This document shows, piece by piece, positions 1-8,089 of a DNA stretch of 64,000 nt. Each line of letters opens with the position of its first letter. Position 1 is the first letter of the stretch. The position numbers and the translations under genes are program-made. Source of the DNA: Novosphingobium fuchskuhlense (lineage in GTDB: Bacteria > Pseudomonadota > Alphaproteobacteria > Sphingomonadales > Sphingomonadaceae); contig NZ_KQ954244.1 of the NCBI RefSeq assembly GCF_001519075.1, positions 1,319,934 to 1,383,933 of the forward strand, given 5' to 3'. The notes below the pieces were generated by a model. It did no database searches, had not been told where the DNA came from, and was given only the letters and a program-made list of their open reading frames with translations.

Positions 1-546
1 GCGCTCAATTTCTCGGTCTGCCATGAACAGCTTGAGGATGTTATAGTCGTAGGCAAGCGCAATCAGGGCAACATCCCTGGGAGTGGGAATGCTCTTGCTC
101 AACAGGGCGTCGAGTATCTTCTGCTTGGTTGCATTCTGCGCCGCGTCGTCTGTTTGTGGGTAGCGTCGCGACTTGATGACCCAGAGGAAAACCTGATCTT
201 TGGGTTCGATGATCCCGCGATTGATCAAGCGCTTGAAGGCTAACTCGTATAGTTCCTCTGCGATCTGGAGAACGCAGGATACCGCACTGTCAAGTGTGTG
301 TTTCTGACCACTCTGCGCAAGGCTCGCCAAGGCCAGATCAAGATGGCCCTCATTGGTTGGCGCCTGGTCAATCACGAAGAAGTGCTGGAGATCATTGTCG
401 ATCCGGTTCAGGAGTGCGAGGTCAATCAGGCACGCACCAGCGACTGCAGATTTTGCAGCCAGCCCGGAGGGCTCCCTGAGAAGTTTTCCCTCATCACTAA
501 TTGTCAGTAGAATAATCTCTTCGCAGAGCGTCAAATTTTCGGACAT
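1..546 (-). CDS. GPP34 (GOLPH3/Vps74-like) family protein, partial (3' end outside window)
   Basis: I read this frame directly on the minus strand. It starts with ATG at 546 and stays open for 182 codons to the window edge, so the C-terminus is missing. The N-terminus (MSENLTLCEEIILLTISDEG) followed by a Leu/Ala-rich helix ending LIDLALLNRID, then 'FVIDQAPTNEGHLDLAL', matches the GPP34 layout: an LxLxEELLLLAL-type start, a helix ending in ALLxxLALxGRI, then a VxDxxPTGxxxLDxAL stretch. Eukaryotic GOLPH3/Vps74 proteins bind PI4P on Golgi membranes; bacterial members are mostly uncharacterised, and membrane binding is only an inference here. Its AT content and codon use are more relaxed than the core genes to the right, which fits the integrated element it lies in. 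Confidence 0.72.
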   Translation of the reverse strand, partial: MSENLTLCEEIILLTISDEGKLLREPSGLAAKSAVAGACLIDLALLNRIDNDLQHFFVIDQAPTNEGHLDLALASLAQSGQKHTLDSAVSCVLQIAEELYELAFKRLINRGIIEPKDQVFLWVIKSRRYPQTDDAAQNATKQKILDALLSKSIPTPRDVALIALAYDYNILKLFMADREIER

Positions 547-768
547 CAACGATCGCCTTCTGCTGCGGTTTGTCTTTATAGGTAAAAATGTTTAGGTAAT
601 TATTTCAATTCAATTGTTTAGCATGACAATTCATGGCCGAAAAGGTCTGAAAACTGTGGTCAGACTTGGCATCGAGATGCCCGCCGAGCTGCTGCAGAGC
701 CGACTTATCCTGGGCAGAATAGCCAAGCGATCGTGGCTGCGAGCTGCGAGCAACAGTCAGTCCCAGCA
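547..768. other. Non-coding stretch, AT-rich in its left part
   Basis: This lies between the start of the GPP34 gene (546) and the transposase remnant. The 575-630 part is AT-rich and probably carries the GPP34 promoter. A 49-codon frame (623-772, +) has no recognisable family and no clear Shine-Dalgarno sequence. I see no supported gene. Confidence 0.5.
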
Positions 769-987
769 TTAGGCCGTAGATTCATATGCGCGGAGCCAAA
801 GGCGCATCGAGCGGAGTTGGGGCATTGTGAGGAAGTTTTCAGCCAGCCTGTGTTTGCGCGTTGCGATCTTGCGGAAGGGCATCAGCTTGGAAGAGAAGAT
901 CTCGATGAGGTCTTTTTCGCGGTGCCGGTCGACCGTTCTCGCAGACTTCTTGCGCTGAGCCATCGCCTGGAGGATGTGCACCACCAT
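769..987 (-). pseudogene. IS5-family transposase remnant (C-terminal part only)
   Basis: The last ~55 codons read 'DRHREKDLIEIFSSKLMPFR' followed by 'KIATRKHRLAENFLTM' and 'LRSMRLWLRAYESTA'. This is the C-terminal signature of IS5-type DDE transposases (R-x-x-IE-x-x-F-x-K-L-K-x-FR-x-IATR, then NFL...LAS-R-WLR-YES), including the position of the catalytic Glu in 'LIEIF'. Upstream of residue ~15 the frame loses all similarity and closes with a stop near 1051-1053. The N-terminal and central DDE residues are therefore gone. I could not identify terminal inverted repeats. It sits in the decayed element next to tRNA-Gly. Confidence 0.6.
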
Positions 988-1159
988 GAAGGCTGCTGAC
1001 GTTACCGATCCGCTGGACGTGGTCTTTGCTGCACCCGGCTGCGCCAGCGCTCAGGTCGCGCACAAACAGCGCCTATGGATCGGGTTGGATCGCAGGCGAA
1101 ATGGCCTGACATATTGCGGCCCGGAAGATGAGATACTTGCGCTGCGCCCCGATCCTGCC

Positions 1160-1501
1160 TCAAGGCTTTGTAAACACAGCTAGCCATATCGTGATGGGAT
1201 CAGCCGAAGTCCATTCAACCCGATGGCGACAATGTGCTGGCAGGCTGATCCAATCACCGGGTTTGAGCTCCACCGGTTGCTCGCGCCCGTCGATGGTCAG
1301 GATGGCACCCCCAGCCACCAACAGCACGAACTCATCTTCCTCCTGATCGTACCAGAAACCTGGTGGAGTGATCTGCCCAGCAGACACAATCCGTTCCACA
1401 CGGCCGGTTCCATTCGTCACCAGCGGCAGGAACTCTTCGGTTTCCGTGTTGGCAGGTAGCTGATCCGTCAATCTGCCGTGCCGGAATGCGCTCTGGTCCA
1501 T
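1160..1501 (-). CDS. Cupin-domain protein
   Basis: A 113-residue single-domain cupin. The segment around residues 40-105 has the cupin pattern: 'PPGFWYDQEEDEFVLLVAGG' resembles motif 1 but with few His ligands (E-E-D-E), followed by 'LKPGDWISLPAHCRHRVEWT', which resembles motif 2 (G-D-x-x-x-x-P-x-x-x-x-H). The motif-1 His pair is replaced by acidic residues, so metal binding and enzymatic activity are uncertain. Proteins of this type are often small-molecule-binding or sugar-isomerase-like. Its 5' end overlaps the 3' end of the integrase frame by 34 bp, which suggests the junction was created by a deletion or insertion rather than by operon evolution. Confidence 0.75.
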   Translation of the reverse strand: MDQSAFRHGRLTDQLPANTETEEFLPLVTNGTGRVERIVSAGQITPPGFWYDQEEDEFVLLVAGGAILTIDGREQPVELKPGDWISLPAHCRHRVEWTSADPITIWLAVFTKP

Positions 1502-2745
1502 CTAACTAGCCTTGCTTTGCCACGCTTGAACCGTGGCGGTGTCATGTGTAGTCCGGCAAAGGTTTTGGCAACGGTTTGGGGATGGTGCCGTTGATTGAGC
1601 CTATCCTGAACAGGTCGATATGCCGTTGCTAAAGGAGGTGGCCGGGTGTCCTTGTCACCATGCGCCAGGGCGCGCTCGATGGCATCCGACGACCATATGC
1701 CCGATTCGTTGAGCAAGGTGCTCGCCATCGCGCGGAAGCCGTGGCCGGTCATTTCGTGGGTGGTGTAACCAAGCCGGCGCAGCCCGCCATTGAGCGTGTT
1801 CTCGCTCATCGGCCGCGCGCGGGTGCGGACCGAGGGGAAGACAAAGCCATTGGGGCCGGTCACGTATCGCAGATCCCTGAGCAGTTCGACGACCTGCCGG
1901 GACAGCGGCACGTGATGTGGTTTGCGCATCTTCATCTTCTCGGCCGGGATCGTCCAGACACATTCATCGAGATCGATCTCGCTCCACATGGCATGGCGCA
2001 GCTCGCCGGGCCGGACGAAGACATGGGCCGCCAGTAGCAGGGCCTGCTTGGTGATGCCAAACCCCTCGTAGGTGTCGATGGCGCGCAGGAGCTCGCCAAC
2101 CTTTTCGGGCTCAGTGATGGCGCCATAGTGCGTGACCTTTGGCGTCAGCAGAGCGCCGCGCAGATCGCGCGTCGGATCGGATGTGATCCGCGCAGTTGCG
2201 ACACCGTACCGGAAGACAGCACCTGCCAGCTGAAGTGTCCTGCGCGCGCTTTCGAGATTGCCCTTGCGCTCGATCCGGCGGACAGCCTCCAGCACGTCGA
2301 TCGGGGCGATATCGGCAATCGGGAGTTTGCCGATCGAGCCATCGAGCAGGCTCAGCAGATACTCGCATCGCGCAGCCGTTGCAGGGGCCCAGGCGCCCGA
2401 GCCGTCACGCTCGCGCTTTGCGCAGTATTCCTCTGCGACCAGCGTGAAGGTGCAGCCAGCCACCGCTTCGGCGTGCTGGCGTGTCTTCACCTTCTCGCGC
2501 GAAGGATCGAGCCCGGCGTAGAGCTGCTCGCGCGCCGTGTCGCGCCGGCGACGCGCCTCGCTCAGGCTGATTTCGGGATAGGGTCCGATCGAGAGCTTCT
2601 TCTCGATCCCGAGGTGGCGGTACTTGTGCCGCCAGAGTTTGCTCCCGTTCGGCTGGACCTGAAGATCGAGCCCGCCGCTGTCGCCCATCTTGTAAGGCTT
2701 GGCTCCCGGCTTGGCATTGCGAACCGCAGCGTCTGAAGGCGGCAT
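1468..2745 (-). CDS. Tyrosine-type site-specific integrase (DUF4102 N-terminus), probably C-terminally damaged
   Basis: Residues 1-100 form the DUF4102/Arm-DNA-binding region (start 'MPPSDAAVRNAKPGAKPYKM', then 'KKLSIGPYPEISLSEARRRR'), as in P4/tRNA-island integrases. The core-binding domain follows at ~110-200. The catalytic domain starts near 215 with the first Arg in 'FVRPGELRHAMW', then the H-x-x-R box in 'GHGFRAMASTLLNE' and the His of 'ALAHGDKD'. In this family the nucleophilic Tyr comes about ten residues later (xxRAAYxR). Here the sequence turns into an unrelated Pro/Arg-rich tail, with the only nearby Tyr in 'LATAYRP' four residues too far. The tail also runs into the cupin start. 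I therefore read the gene as 3'-truncated and probably inactive. It is transcribed away from tRNA-Gly(CCC), the standard arrangement for a tRNA-targeting island. Confidence 0.85.
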   Translation of the reverse strand: MPPSDAAVRNAKPGAKPYKMGDSGGLDLQVQPNGSKLWRHKYRHLGIEKKLSIGPYPEISLSEARRRRDTAREQLYAGLDPSREKVKTRQHAEAVAGCTFTLVAEEYCAKRERDGSGAWAPATAARCEYLLSLLDGSIGKLPIADIAPIDVLEAVRRIERKGNLESARRTLQLAGAVFRYGVATARITSDPTRDLRGALLTPKVTHYGAITEPEKVGELLRAIDTYEGFGITKQALLLAAHVFVRPGELRHAMWSEIDLDECVWTIPAEKMKMRKPHHVPLSRQVVELLRDLRYVTGPNGFVFPSVRTRARPMSENTLNGGLRRLGYTTHEMTGHGFRAMASTLLNESGIWSSDAIERALAHGDKDTRPPPLATAYRPVQDRLNQRHHPQTVAKTFAGLHMTPPRFKRGKARLVRWTRAHSGTAD

Positions 2746-2766
2746 TGCGTCACGTCCTCGATCCGG

Positions 2767-2786
2767 GGCCCCCCAACCTGGGGGCC
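2767..2786. repeat. Hairpin 1 (GGCCCCC / GGGGGCC) upstream of integrase
   Basis: A 7-bp perfect stem with a 6-nt loop lies ~22 bp upstream of the integrase start. The same GGGGGCC core recurs in the neighbouring hairpin at 2801-2829. It could be an integrase/excisionase arm site or a transcription attenuator between tRNA-Gly and the integrase. Confidence 0.5.
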
Positions 2787-2800
2787 TTCCACCTTGACGC

Positions 2801-2829
2801 TGGGGGCCTTGTTTTCGCCGAGGCCCCCA
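2801..2829. repeat. Hairpin 2 (TGGGGGCCT / AGGCCCCCA) upstream of integrase
   Basis: A 9-bp perfect inverted repeat with an 11-nt loop. Together with 2767-2786 it gives four copies of a GGGGGCC core in about 60 bp, alternating in orientation, in the tRNA-integrase gap. This geometry fits multiple protein-binding arms of a recombination site, but a terminator role for the upstream tRNA is equally possible. Confidence 0.5.
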
Positions 2830-2943
2830 AATGGGCTGGAAGCAGGCAGAAAACGATGGCGCTCAGCGACCCGATGAACGCAAAAATACCGCTGATTTCT
2901 GCGGGTTGTGGGCGATGTCGATGGATGCCGGTGGACGGAAAGG

Positions 2944-3017
2944 TGGAGCGGGTGAAGGGAATCGAACCCTCGTATTCAGCTTGGGAAGCTGCTGCTCTAC
3001 CATTGAGCTACACCCGC
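2944..3017 (-). tRNA. tRNA-Gly (anticodon CCC)
   Basis: Reading the minus strand gives a full cloverleaf. The acceptor stem GCGGGTG pairs with CACCCGC, the D-arm is GCTC...GAGC, and the anticodon loop is TTCCCAA with anticodon CCC. The T-arm loop is TTCGATT, the discriminator base is T, and CCA is encoded. It closely resembles the E. coli glyU (CCC) tRNA. The first pair of the anticodon stem is a G-A mismatch. The integrase gene starts 198 bp beyond its 3' end in the same orientation, so the 3' half of the tRNA is the probable attachment site of the integrated element on the left. Confidence 0.93.
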
Positions 3018-3155
3018 CCGGGCGACATTGGCCATGGCCTGCGGCGAACGCGGCATATGGCGGGATCGCGGGCGCGCTTCAAGCCCCTTTCGCGTGGATG
3101 CGGCGTTGCATGTCGCGAGGCGGCATGGAATGTCTGCCCGCCGAGGAGAGGGGTG

Positions 3156-3857
3156 ATGATCGAGCTGTTGAGCGCGCCGACGCCGAACGGATGGAAGGTT
3201 TCCATCATGCTCGAGGAATGCGGCCTGCCGTACGAGGTGAAGTGGATCAACCTCGGCAAGGGCGAACAGTTCGCGCCCGCGTTTCTCGCCGTGAGCCCCA
3301 ACAACCGCATTCCGGCCGTCATCGATCATGCGCCGGCCGACGGAGGCGAGCCGGTGCCGGTGTTCGAGACGGGGGCGATCCTCGTCTATCTGGCGGAGAA
3401 GACGGGGCAATTTCTTCCAGCGGACATGCGCGGGCGCAAGGCGGTGCTGGAATGGCTGTTCTGGCAGGTCGGTGGCCTCGGGCCGATGCTGGGGCAGCAT
3501 GGGCATTTCCGGCTCTATGCGCCCGATCGGATCACCTATGCGACCGAGCGCTACCGGGCGGAAGCGCTGCGGCTCTACGGCGTGCTCGACAAGCAGCTGG
3601 CGCGCCATGAACACGTGGCAGGGGCGGACTATTCGATTGCCGACATGGCCTGCTTCCCGTGGATCCAGACCTGGAAAGCGCAAGGGATACCGCTGGAGGC
3701 GTTCCCGGCGCTGAAAGCGTGGTACGACCGGCTGAAGGAGCGGCCCGGCCTGCGGCGCGGAATGGCGGTGGGGCGCGAGCGGATCAACAAGCGGCCGCAA
3801 GACGATGCCGAAGCGCGGCGGGTGCTGTTCGGGATCAAGGATGGGGAAGCCAAATGA
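3156..3857 (+). CDS. Glutathione S-transferase, YfcG/YghU (Nu-class)-like
   Basis: A 233-residue protein with an N-terminal thioredoxin-fold domain beginning 'MIELLSAPTPNGWKVSIMLE'. Next come 'LGKGEQFAPAFLAVSPNNRI' (the cis-Pro and glutathione-binding NNRIPA-type motif) and 'VFETGAILVYLAEK' (ES/ET-x-x-I). The all-helical C-terminal domain ends with 'YSIADMACFPWI'. The N-P-N/K-I pattern and the Thr-Pro-Asn-Gly start are typical of the YfcG/YghU (Nu) class, which has GSH-dependent disulfide reductase activity. I chose ATG 3156, preceded by the GAGGAGAGGGG Shine-Dalgarno region, because upstream in-frame sequence runs through the tRNA. It overlaps the next gene by ATGA, so the two are translationally coupled. 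Confidence 0.9.
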   Translation: MIELLSAPTPNGWKVSIMLEECGLPYEVKWINLGKGEQFAPAFLAVSPNNRIPAVIDHAPADGGEPVPVFETGAILVYLAEKTGQFLPADMRGRKAVLEWLFWQVGGLGPMLGQHGHFRLYAPDRITYATERYRAEALRLYGVLDKQLARHEHVAGADYSIADMACFPWIQTWKAQGIPLEAFPALKAWYDRLKERPGLRRGMAVGRERINKRPQDDAEARRVLFGIKDGEAK

Positions 3858-4474
3858 GCGTGCGCGTCGAGTTTTTCTATGACCTCTCCTCGCCGTGGAC
3901 GCGGCTGGCGTTTCACAACTTCCGTACCGGGATCGCGGGGCGCGATGTGGCGGTGACCTGGCGGCCGTTTCTGGTCGGCGGCGTGTTCAATGCGGTGAAC
4001 CAGAGCGTCTATGAAAGCCGCGCCAATCCGGACAACCCAAAGTTCCGCCTGAGCTTCACGTGGCTCAAGGAATGGGCGCGGCTGGCGGGGCTGCGCATGA
4101 ATTTCCCTTCGGAGTTCCATCCGGTGAAGTCGGTCAACGCGATGCGCTTCTGCTGCGCGCTGGAGGACCGGCCGGAAGACCTGCTCACCTTCAGCGAGGT
4201 GGCGTTCGAGACCTATTTCGGGGACGCGCGCAATATCGATGATCCCGATGTGCTCGAGGATATCGCCAATGCCTGCGGGCTCGATGGCGCGACGCTGCGG
4301 GCCGCTTCGGGGAGCGATGATGTGAAAGCCCGACTGCGTGCGAACACCGAGGAGGCGATCGCGCGCGGGGCCTTCGGCTCGCCGACGATCATTGTCGACG
4401 GGGCCTTCCTGTATTTCGGGAACGACCAGTTGCCGCTGGTGATGCAGCGCATCGATATGGTGGAAGCGGGCTGA
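3854..4474 (+). CDS. 2-hydroxychromene-2-carboxylate isomerase-like DsbA/kappa-GST protein
   Basis: 206 residues. The start 'MSVRVEFFYDLSSPWTRLAF' is the N-terminal strand and S-P active-site region of kappa-class GST / HCCA isomerase (catalytic Ser in SSPW). The long helical insertion follows (~60-170), and 'GAFGSPTIIVDGAFLYFGND' is the cis-Pro segment plus the family's FWGxDRL-type ending. NahD-type enzymes isomerise 2-hydroxychromene-2-carboxylate in naphthalene breakdown using GSH, but many family members outside aromatic operons have unknown substrates. No naphthalene genes are nearby. It is coupled to the upstream GST by a 4-bp overlap, which supports a shared GSH-dependent detoxification step. 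Confidence 0.82.
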   Translation: MSVRVEFFYDLSSPWTRLAFHNFRTGIAGRDVAVTWRPFLVGGVFNAVNQSVYESRANPDNPKFRLSFTWLKEWARLAGLRMNFPSEFHPVKSVNAMRFCCALEDRPEDLLTFSEVAFETYFGDARNIDDPDVLEDIANACGLDGATLRAASGSDDVKARLRANTEEAIARGAFGSPTIIVDGAFLYFGNDQLPLVMQRIDMVEAG

Positions 4475-4529
4475 AGCGCCAGTTGCGCTGGATCAATGAT
4501 CCAGTGTCCAAAACCATGGAGACTTGATC

Positions 4530-4547
4530 TGTCCAGCGGGAGTGACA
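4530..4547 (+). promoter_or_regulatory. TGT-N12-ACA box (PpsR/CrtJ-type operator) before bchE
   Basis: The 18 bp TGTCCAGCGGGAGTGACA match the TGT-N12-ACA consensus bound by PpsR/CrtJ, the redox/light repressor of photosynthesis genes. They end 4 bp before the bchE start codon. A second, imperfect copy (TGT-N12-AGA) starts 25 bp upstream at 4505, which would suit the cooperative binding known for CrtJ. By chance this pattern occurs about once per 4 kb, so the placement, not the match alone, is the argument. Confidence 0.5.
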
Positions 4548-4551
4548 GGTC

Positions 4552-6249
4552 ATGCGCATTCTTCTCGTTCATCCGAATTACCATTCCGGCGGCGCGGAGA
4601 TTGCAGGGAACTGGCCGCCGGCGTGGGCGGCCTATCTCGCGGGGGCCTTGCGCGGGGCGGGCTACGACGACGTCCATTTCATCGATGCGATGACCGATCA
4701 TGTCGATGATGCCGCCCTCGAGGCGCGCATACGCGAGCTGAAGCCCGATGTGGTGGGCACGACCGCGATTACGCCCTCGATCTACAAGGCCGAGGAAACG
4801 CTGAAGATCGCGAAGAAGGTCTCGCCCGCGATCATCACGATGCTGGGCGGCGTCCACGCGACCTTCATGTTCAAGCAGGTGCTGACCGAGGCACCGTGGA
4901 TCGATGTGATCGTGCGCGGTGAGGGGGAGGAAATCCTCCTCGACCTCGTACGCGCCATCGACGACGGGCGCTGGCCGCTGGCGCGCCATGACATCGAGGG
5001 GCTGGCGTTTCTCGACGGGCACGACATCATCGCCACCAAGGCCGCGCCGACGGTGAAGGACCTTGAGAAGATCAAGCCCGACTGGGGCATTCTGGAGTGG
5101 GGCAAGTATATCTACATCCCGCTCGGCAAGCGGGTCGCCATTCCCAACATGGCGCGCGGCTGCCCGTTCACCTGCTCGTTCTGCTCGCAGTGGAAGTTCT
5201 GGCGGGATTACCGCATCCGCGATCCCAAGGCGGTGGTCGACGAGATCGAGACCCTCGTGAACGATCATGAGGTGGGCTTCTTCATCCTTGCCGACGAGGA
5301 ACCCACGATCAACCGCAAGAAGTTCATCGCCTTTTGTGAAGAGCTGATCGCGCGGGGCCTGCCGGAGAAGATCCAGTGGGGGATCAATACTCGCGTCACC
5401 GATATTCTGCGCGACGAGGAATACCTCGCGCTCTATCGCCGCGCGGGGCTCGTCCACGTCTCGCTGGGCACCGAGGCGGCGGCGCAGCTCAAGCTCGATC
5501 TGTTCAACAAGGAAACCACGGTCGAGCAGAACAAGAAGGCGATCCGCCTGCTGCGCGAGGCGGACATTCTCGTCGAGGCGCAGTTCATCGTGGGGCTGGA
5601 GAACGAGACGGCGGAGACCCTGGAAGAGACCTACCGCATGGCGATGGACTGGAAGCCGGACCTTGCGAACTGGTCGATGTATACGCCGTGGCCGTTTTCC
5701 AACCTGTTCGAGGAACTGGGCGACAAGGTCGAGATCCACGATTTCGACAAGTACAATTTCGTGACCCCGATCATCAAGCCGGCGGCGATGGACCGGGCCG
5801 AGCTGCTCGACCGGGTGATGAACAACTATCGCCGGTTTTACATGAGGAAGGCGCTGTTCTCCTATCCGTGGCAGGGGACGGGGTATCGGCGTAAGTACCT
5901 GCTGGGGTGCCTCAAGGCGTTCCTCAAGGCCGGGTTCCAGCGCACGTTCTATGATCTGGGCCGGGTCAACTACTGGGGGCCGCAATCGAAGAAGGGCGTC
6001 GATTTCAAGTTCGACCGGACGCGCACCAACCACCGCGCCGAGACGGGGGACTGGAAGGCGGCGGCGGAGACGAGCCGCAAGGCGCTCAAGCGTGAGGCGG
6101 TGGTCCATGAAGCAGCCAAAGAGGTCAAAGGGGGCGTCATCAAGGCCTGCGGGGGCGGGACGCAGCAGCTGACCGACGAGGATGCCGACGAATTCAATGG
6201 CGCGCCCACGCGCGGTGATGCGCCGGGACGGAGCGGGGCGCATATATGA
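4552..6249 (+). CDS. bchE: Mg-protoporphyrin IX monomethyl ester anaerobic oxidative cyclase BchE
   Basis: 565 residues. The N-terminal B12-binding domain (~1-140) starts '[20 protein letters not shown]', a hallmark of BchE. The radical-SAM domain carries the C-x3-C-x2-C cluster motif '[12 protein letters not shown]' (Cys 204, 208, 211). The C-terminal third holds the cyclase-specific '[15 protein letters not shown]' and '[16 protein letters not shown]' stretches. BchE forms the isocyclic E-ring of bacteriochlorophyll using water as oxygen donor, and needs cobalamin, SAM and a [4Fe-4S] cluster. The gene overlaps bchJ by ATGA, the same order as in purple-bacterial photosynthesis clusters. No other bch, puf or crt gene is in this window. 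Confidence 0.93.
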   Translation: MRILLVHPNYHSGGAEIAGNWPPAWAAYLAGALRGAGYDDVHFIDAMTDHVDDAALEARIRELKPDVVGTTAITPSIYKAEETLKIAKKVSPAIITMLGGVHATFMFKQVLTEAPWIDVIVRGEGEEILLDLVRAIDDGRWPLARHDIEGLAFLDGHDIIATKAAPTVKDLEKIKPDWGILEWGKYIYIPLGKRVAIPNMARGCPFTCSFCSQWKFWRDYRIRDPKAVVDEIETLVNDHEVGFFILADEEPTINRKKFIAFCEELIARGLPEKIQWGINTRVTDILRDEEYLALYRRAGLVHVSLGTEAAAQLKLDLFNKETTVEQNKKAIRLLREADILVEAQFIVGLENETAETLEETYRMAMDWKPDLANWSMYTPWPFSNLFEELGDKVEIHDFDKYNFVTPIIKPAAMDRAELLDRVMNNYRRFYMRKALFSYPWQGTGYRRKYLLGCLKAFLKAGFQRTFYDLGRVNYWGPQSKKGVDFKFDRTRTNHRAETGDWKAAAETSRKALKREAVVHEAAKEVKGGVIKACGGGTQQLTDEDADEFNGAPTRGDAPGRSGAHI

Positions 6250-6830
6250 GCGCGGTGGGACTACCGGCCGGAAAGGTCGGCCCCAACGCGATCATCCAGC
6301 TGGCCGATGTCCTCGCCGACCGGATCGGGCTGGAGGAGCGGGCGAGGGCGCTGCAAGCGGCAGGGCTGGCGAAATACCTCGCCGCCGATCCCGAGCGGAT
6401 GACCGACGAGCGCGAGGCGGCGGCTCTGCACCGGGCCGTGCAGGCGCAGCGCGCGGGCGATTGGGACGAGCTGTCGTGGGAAGCGGGGGAGCGGACGGCG
6501 AGGTATCTGCTGGCAAACCGCATCCCGAAACCTGCGCAGTGGCTGCTCCGCCGTTTGCCGGCGGCGCTTGCGGCGCGGCTGCTGCTGCGGGCTATCCGCG
6601 CGCATGCCTGGACCTTTGCAGGGTCGGGCGCGTTTTCGGCGCGGCAGGAGCGCGGTGCGGTGGTGATCGCCATCGCAGACAATCCCATCGCCATGCCGGA
6701 CTGCCCGTGGCACCGGGGCGTCTTCACGCGGCTGTTCCGGGAACTGGTCAGCCCTCACGTGCTTGTGCGCCATGATCACTGCTGCGCGCGCGGCGATGAG
6801 GTCTGCACCTTCAGGATCGGGTGGCCCTGA
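6246..6830 (+). CDS. bchJ: BchJ, V4R-domain bacteriochlorophyll biosynthesis protein
   Basis: 194 residues. The first 50 residues ('[20 protein letters not shown]') are the conserved BchJ start, and the C-terminal half is a V4R (4-vinyl reductase) domain ending '[19 protein letters not shown]', with the Cys/His pattern of that domain. BchJ was first named 4-vinyl protochlorophyllide reductase. Later work assigns that reaction mainly to BciA/BciB, so BchJ is better seen as an accessory or substrate-delivery protein. It overlaps bchE by 4 bp and ends 83 bp before the Fe-ADH gene. No clear terminator is seen. Confidence 0.9.
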   Translation: MSAVGLPAGKVGPNAIIQLADVLADRIGLEERARALQAAGLAKYLAADPERMTDEREAAALHRAVQAQRAGDWDELSWEAGERTARYLLANRIPKPAQWLLRRLPAALAARLLLRAIRAHAWTFAGSGAFSARQERGAVVIAIADNPIAMPDCPWHRGVFTRLFRELVSPHVLVRHDHCCARGDEVCTFRIGWP

Positions 6831-6913
6831 TCCGCGACTGATATTCGTCTGTTGACCGGCATTCCATAATTGCTACCCTGCAGTATAAACAAAGCAATCA
6901 TGGGAGAGCAGCG

Positions 6914-8089
6914 ATGGTAACAGCCTCACAGGTCATGCTCACGGCAACCGAACGCGTCACATTGGGCGTTCCGGCCGCCGAAGCCGTGGCGCAGGAAGCC
7001 GCGGCGCGCGGCGCTGCCCGCGTTTTCATTCTCGCCAGCAGCTACCTCAACCGCCAGACCGACGAGATCCGCCGCATCGAGGCCGCGCTGGGCGCGCGGC
7101 ACGCCGCGACGCACGATGGCATCCAGCCCCACGCGCCGCGCAGCGACGTGCTGGCGGCCGCCAATGCCGCGCGGGCGGCAGGCGCCGATCTGGTCGTTAC
7201 CGTGGGCGGCGGTTCGGTGACCGATGCGGGCAAGATCCTGCTGATCTGCCTCAAGCACAACATCACCACCATCGAAGGCTTCGACGATTACCGCGTCCGC
7301 GTGGACGATACCGGCGCGATGGTGATCCCCGAATTCGCCGGGCCGGACGTGCGCGCGATCTGCGTGCCGACGACGCTTTCGGGCGGCGAGTTCAACCCGC
7401 TTTCGGGCGCGACCGACGAGGCGATCAAGCTCAAGCAGGCCTATACCCAGCGCGAGATGGTGCCGGTTTGCGTCGTGCTCGATCCGGCGATCACGGTGCA
7501 CACGCCCGAGTGGCTGTGGCTTTCGACCGGCGTGCGCGCTGTGGATCACGCGACCGAGACGCTCGCCTCGTTCCTCTCCAACGATTTCTGCGACGGCATT
7601 GCCGACAGCGCGCTGCGGCTGCTCGCGGCGGGGCTCCCGGCGGTGAAGGCGGACCCGGCCGATCTCGACGCGCGGCTCAAGTGCCAGATCGGCGCGTGGC
7701 AATCGATGATCCCGATCATCGGCGGCGTGCCGATGGGGGCGAGCCACGCCATCGGCCACGTGCTGGGCGGCACCTGCGATGTGCCGCACGGGCATACCAG
7801 CTGCGTGATGTCGCCCTATGTTCAGGCGTTCAACGCGAGCGTGAACGGCGAGCGGCAGAAGCGCATCAGCGCTTGCCTCGGCGATCCCTCGAAGCCGGCT
7901 TCGGAACTGCTCGACAAGCTCATCCGCGGGCTGGGCATGCCGCGCAGCCTGCGCGAGGTGGGCGTGAGTGAAAACCAGCTACAGCTCGTCTCCGAATACA
8001 CGCTGGAGGACATCTGGGGCCGCACCAATCCCCGCCCGATCAAGACGGCGGCAGACGTGATGGAAATCTTGCGGACCGCGATGGGCTGA
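6914..8089 (+). CDS. Iron-containing (group III) alcohol dehydrogenase
   Basis: 391 residues. The N-terminal nucleotide-binding domain has 'VVTVGGGSVTDAGKI' (GGGSxxDxxK). The C-terminal helical domain has the metal ligands in 'AVDHATE' and 'MGASHAIGHVLGG...VPHGHTS' (HAxxH-type, then GHxxC). Members oxidise alcohols or reduce aldehydes/ketones with NAD(P)(H) using Fe2+ or Zn2+; maleylacetate reductases are close relatives. Here it leads an operon with a TetR regulator (TGATG junction at 8089) and an acyl-CoA synthetase, next to P450 and BVMO genes. A role oxidising a P450-generated alcohol is therefore plausible. GGGAG Shine-Dalgarno lies just upstream of ATG 6914. Confidence 0.87.
   Translation: MVTASQVMLTATERVTLGVPAAEAVAQEAAARGAARVFILASSYLNRQTDEIRRIEAALGARHAATHDGIQPHAPRSDVLAAANAARAAGADLVVTVGGGSVTDAGKILLICLKHNITTIEGFDDYRVRVDDTGAMVIPEFAGPDVRAICVPTTLSGGEFNPLSGATDEAIKLKQAYTQREMVPVCVVLDPAITVHTPEWLWLSTGVRAVDHATETLASFLSNDFCDGIADSALRLLAAGLPAVKADPADLDARLKCQIGAWQSMIPIIGGVPMGASHAIGHVLGGTCDVPHGHTSCVMSPYVQAFNASVNGERQKRISACLGDPSKPASELLDKLIRGLGMPRSLREVGVSENQLQLVSEYTLEDIWGRTNPRPIKTAADVMEILRTAMG

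Noticed and set aside
623..772. 49-codon plus-strand frame near the transposase remnant
   Set aside because: No Shine-Dalgarno sequence or recognisable motif; ends inside the IS remnant.
4213..6243. 676-codon open frame on the minus strand opposite bchE
   Set aside because: Shadow of bchE: low-complexity Arg/Leu/His composition, no start signal, and no recognisable motif.
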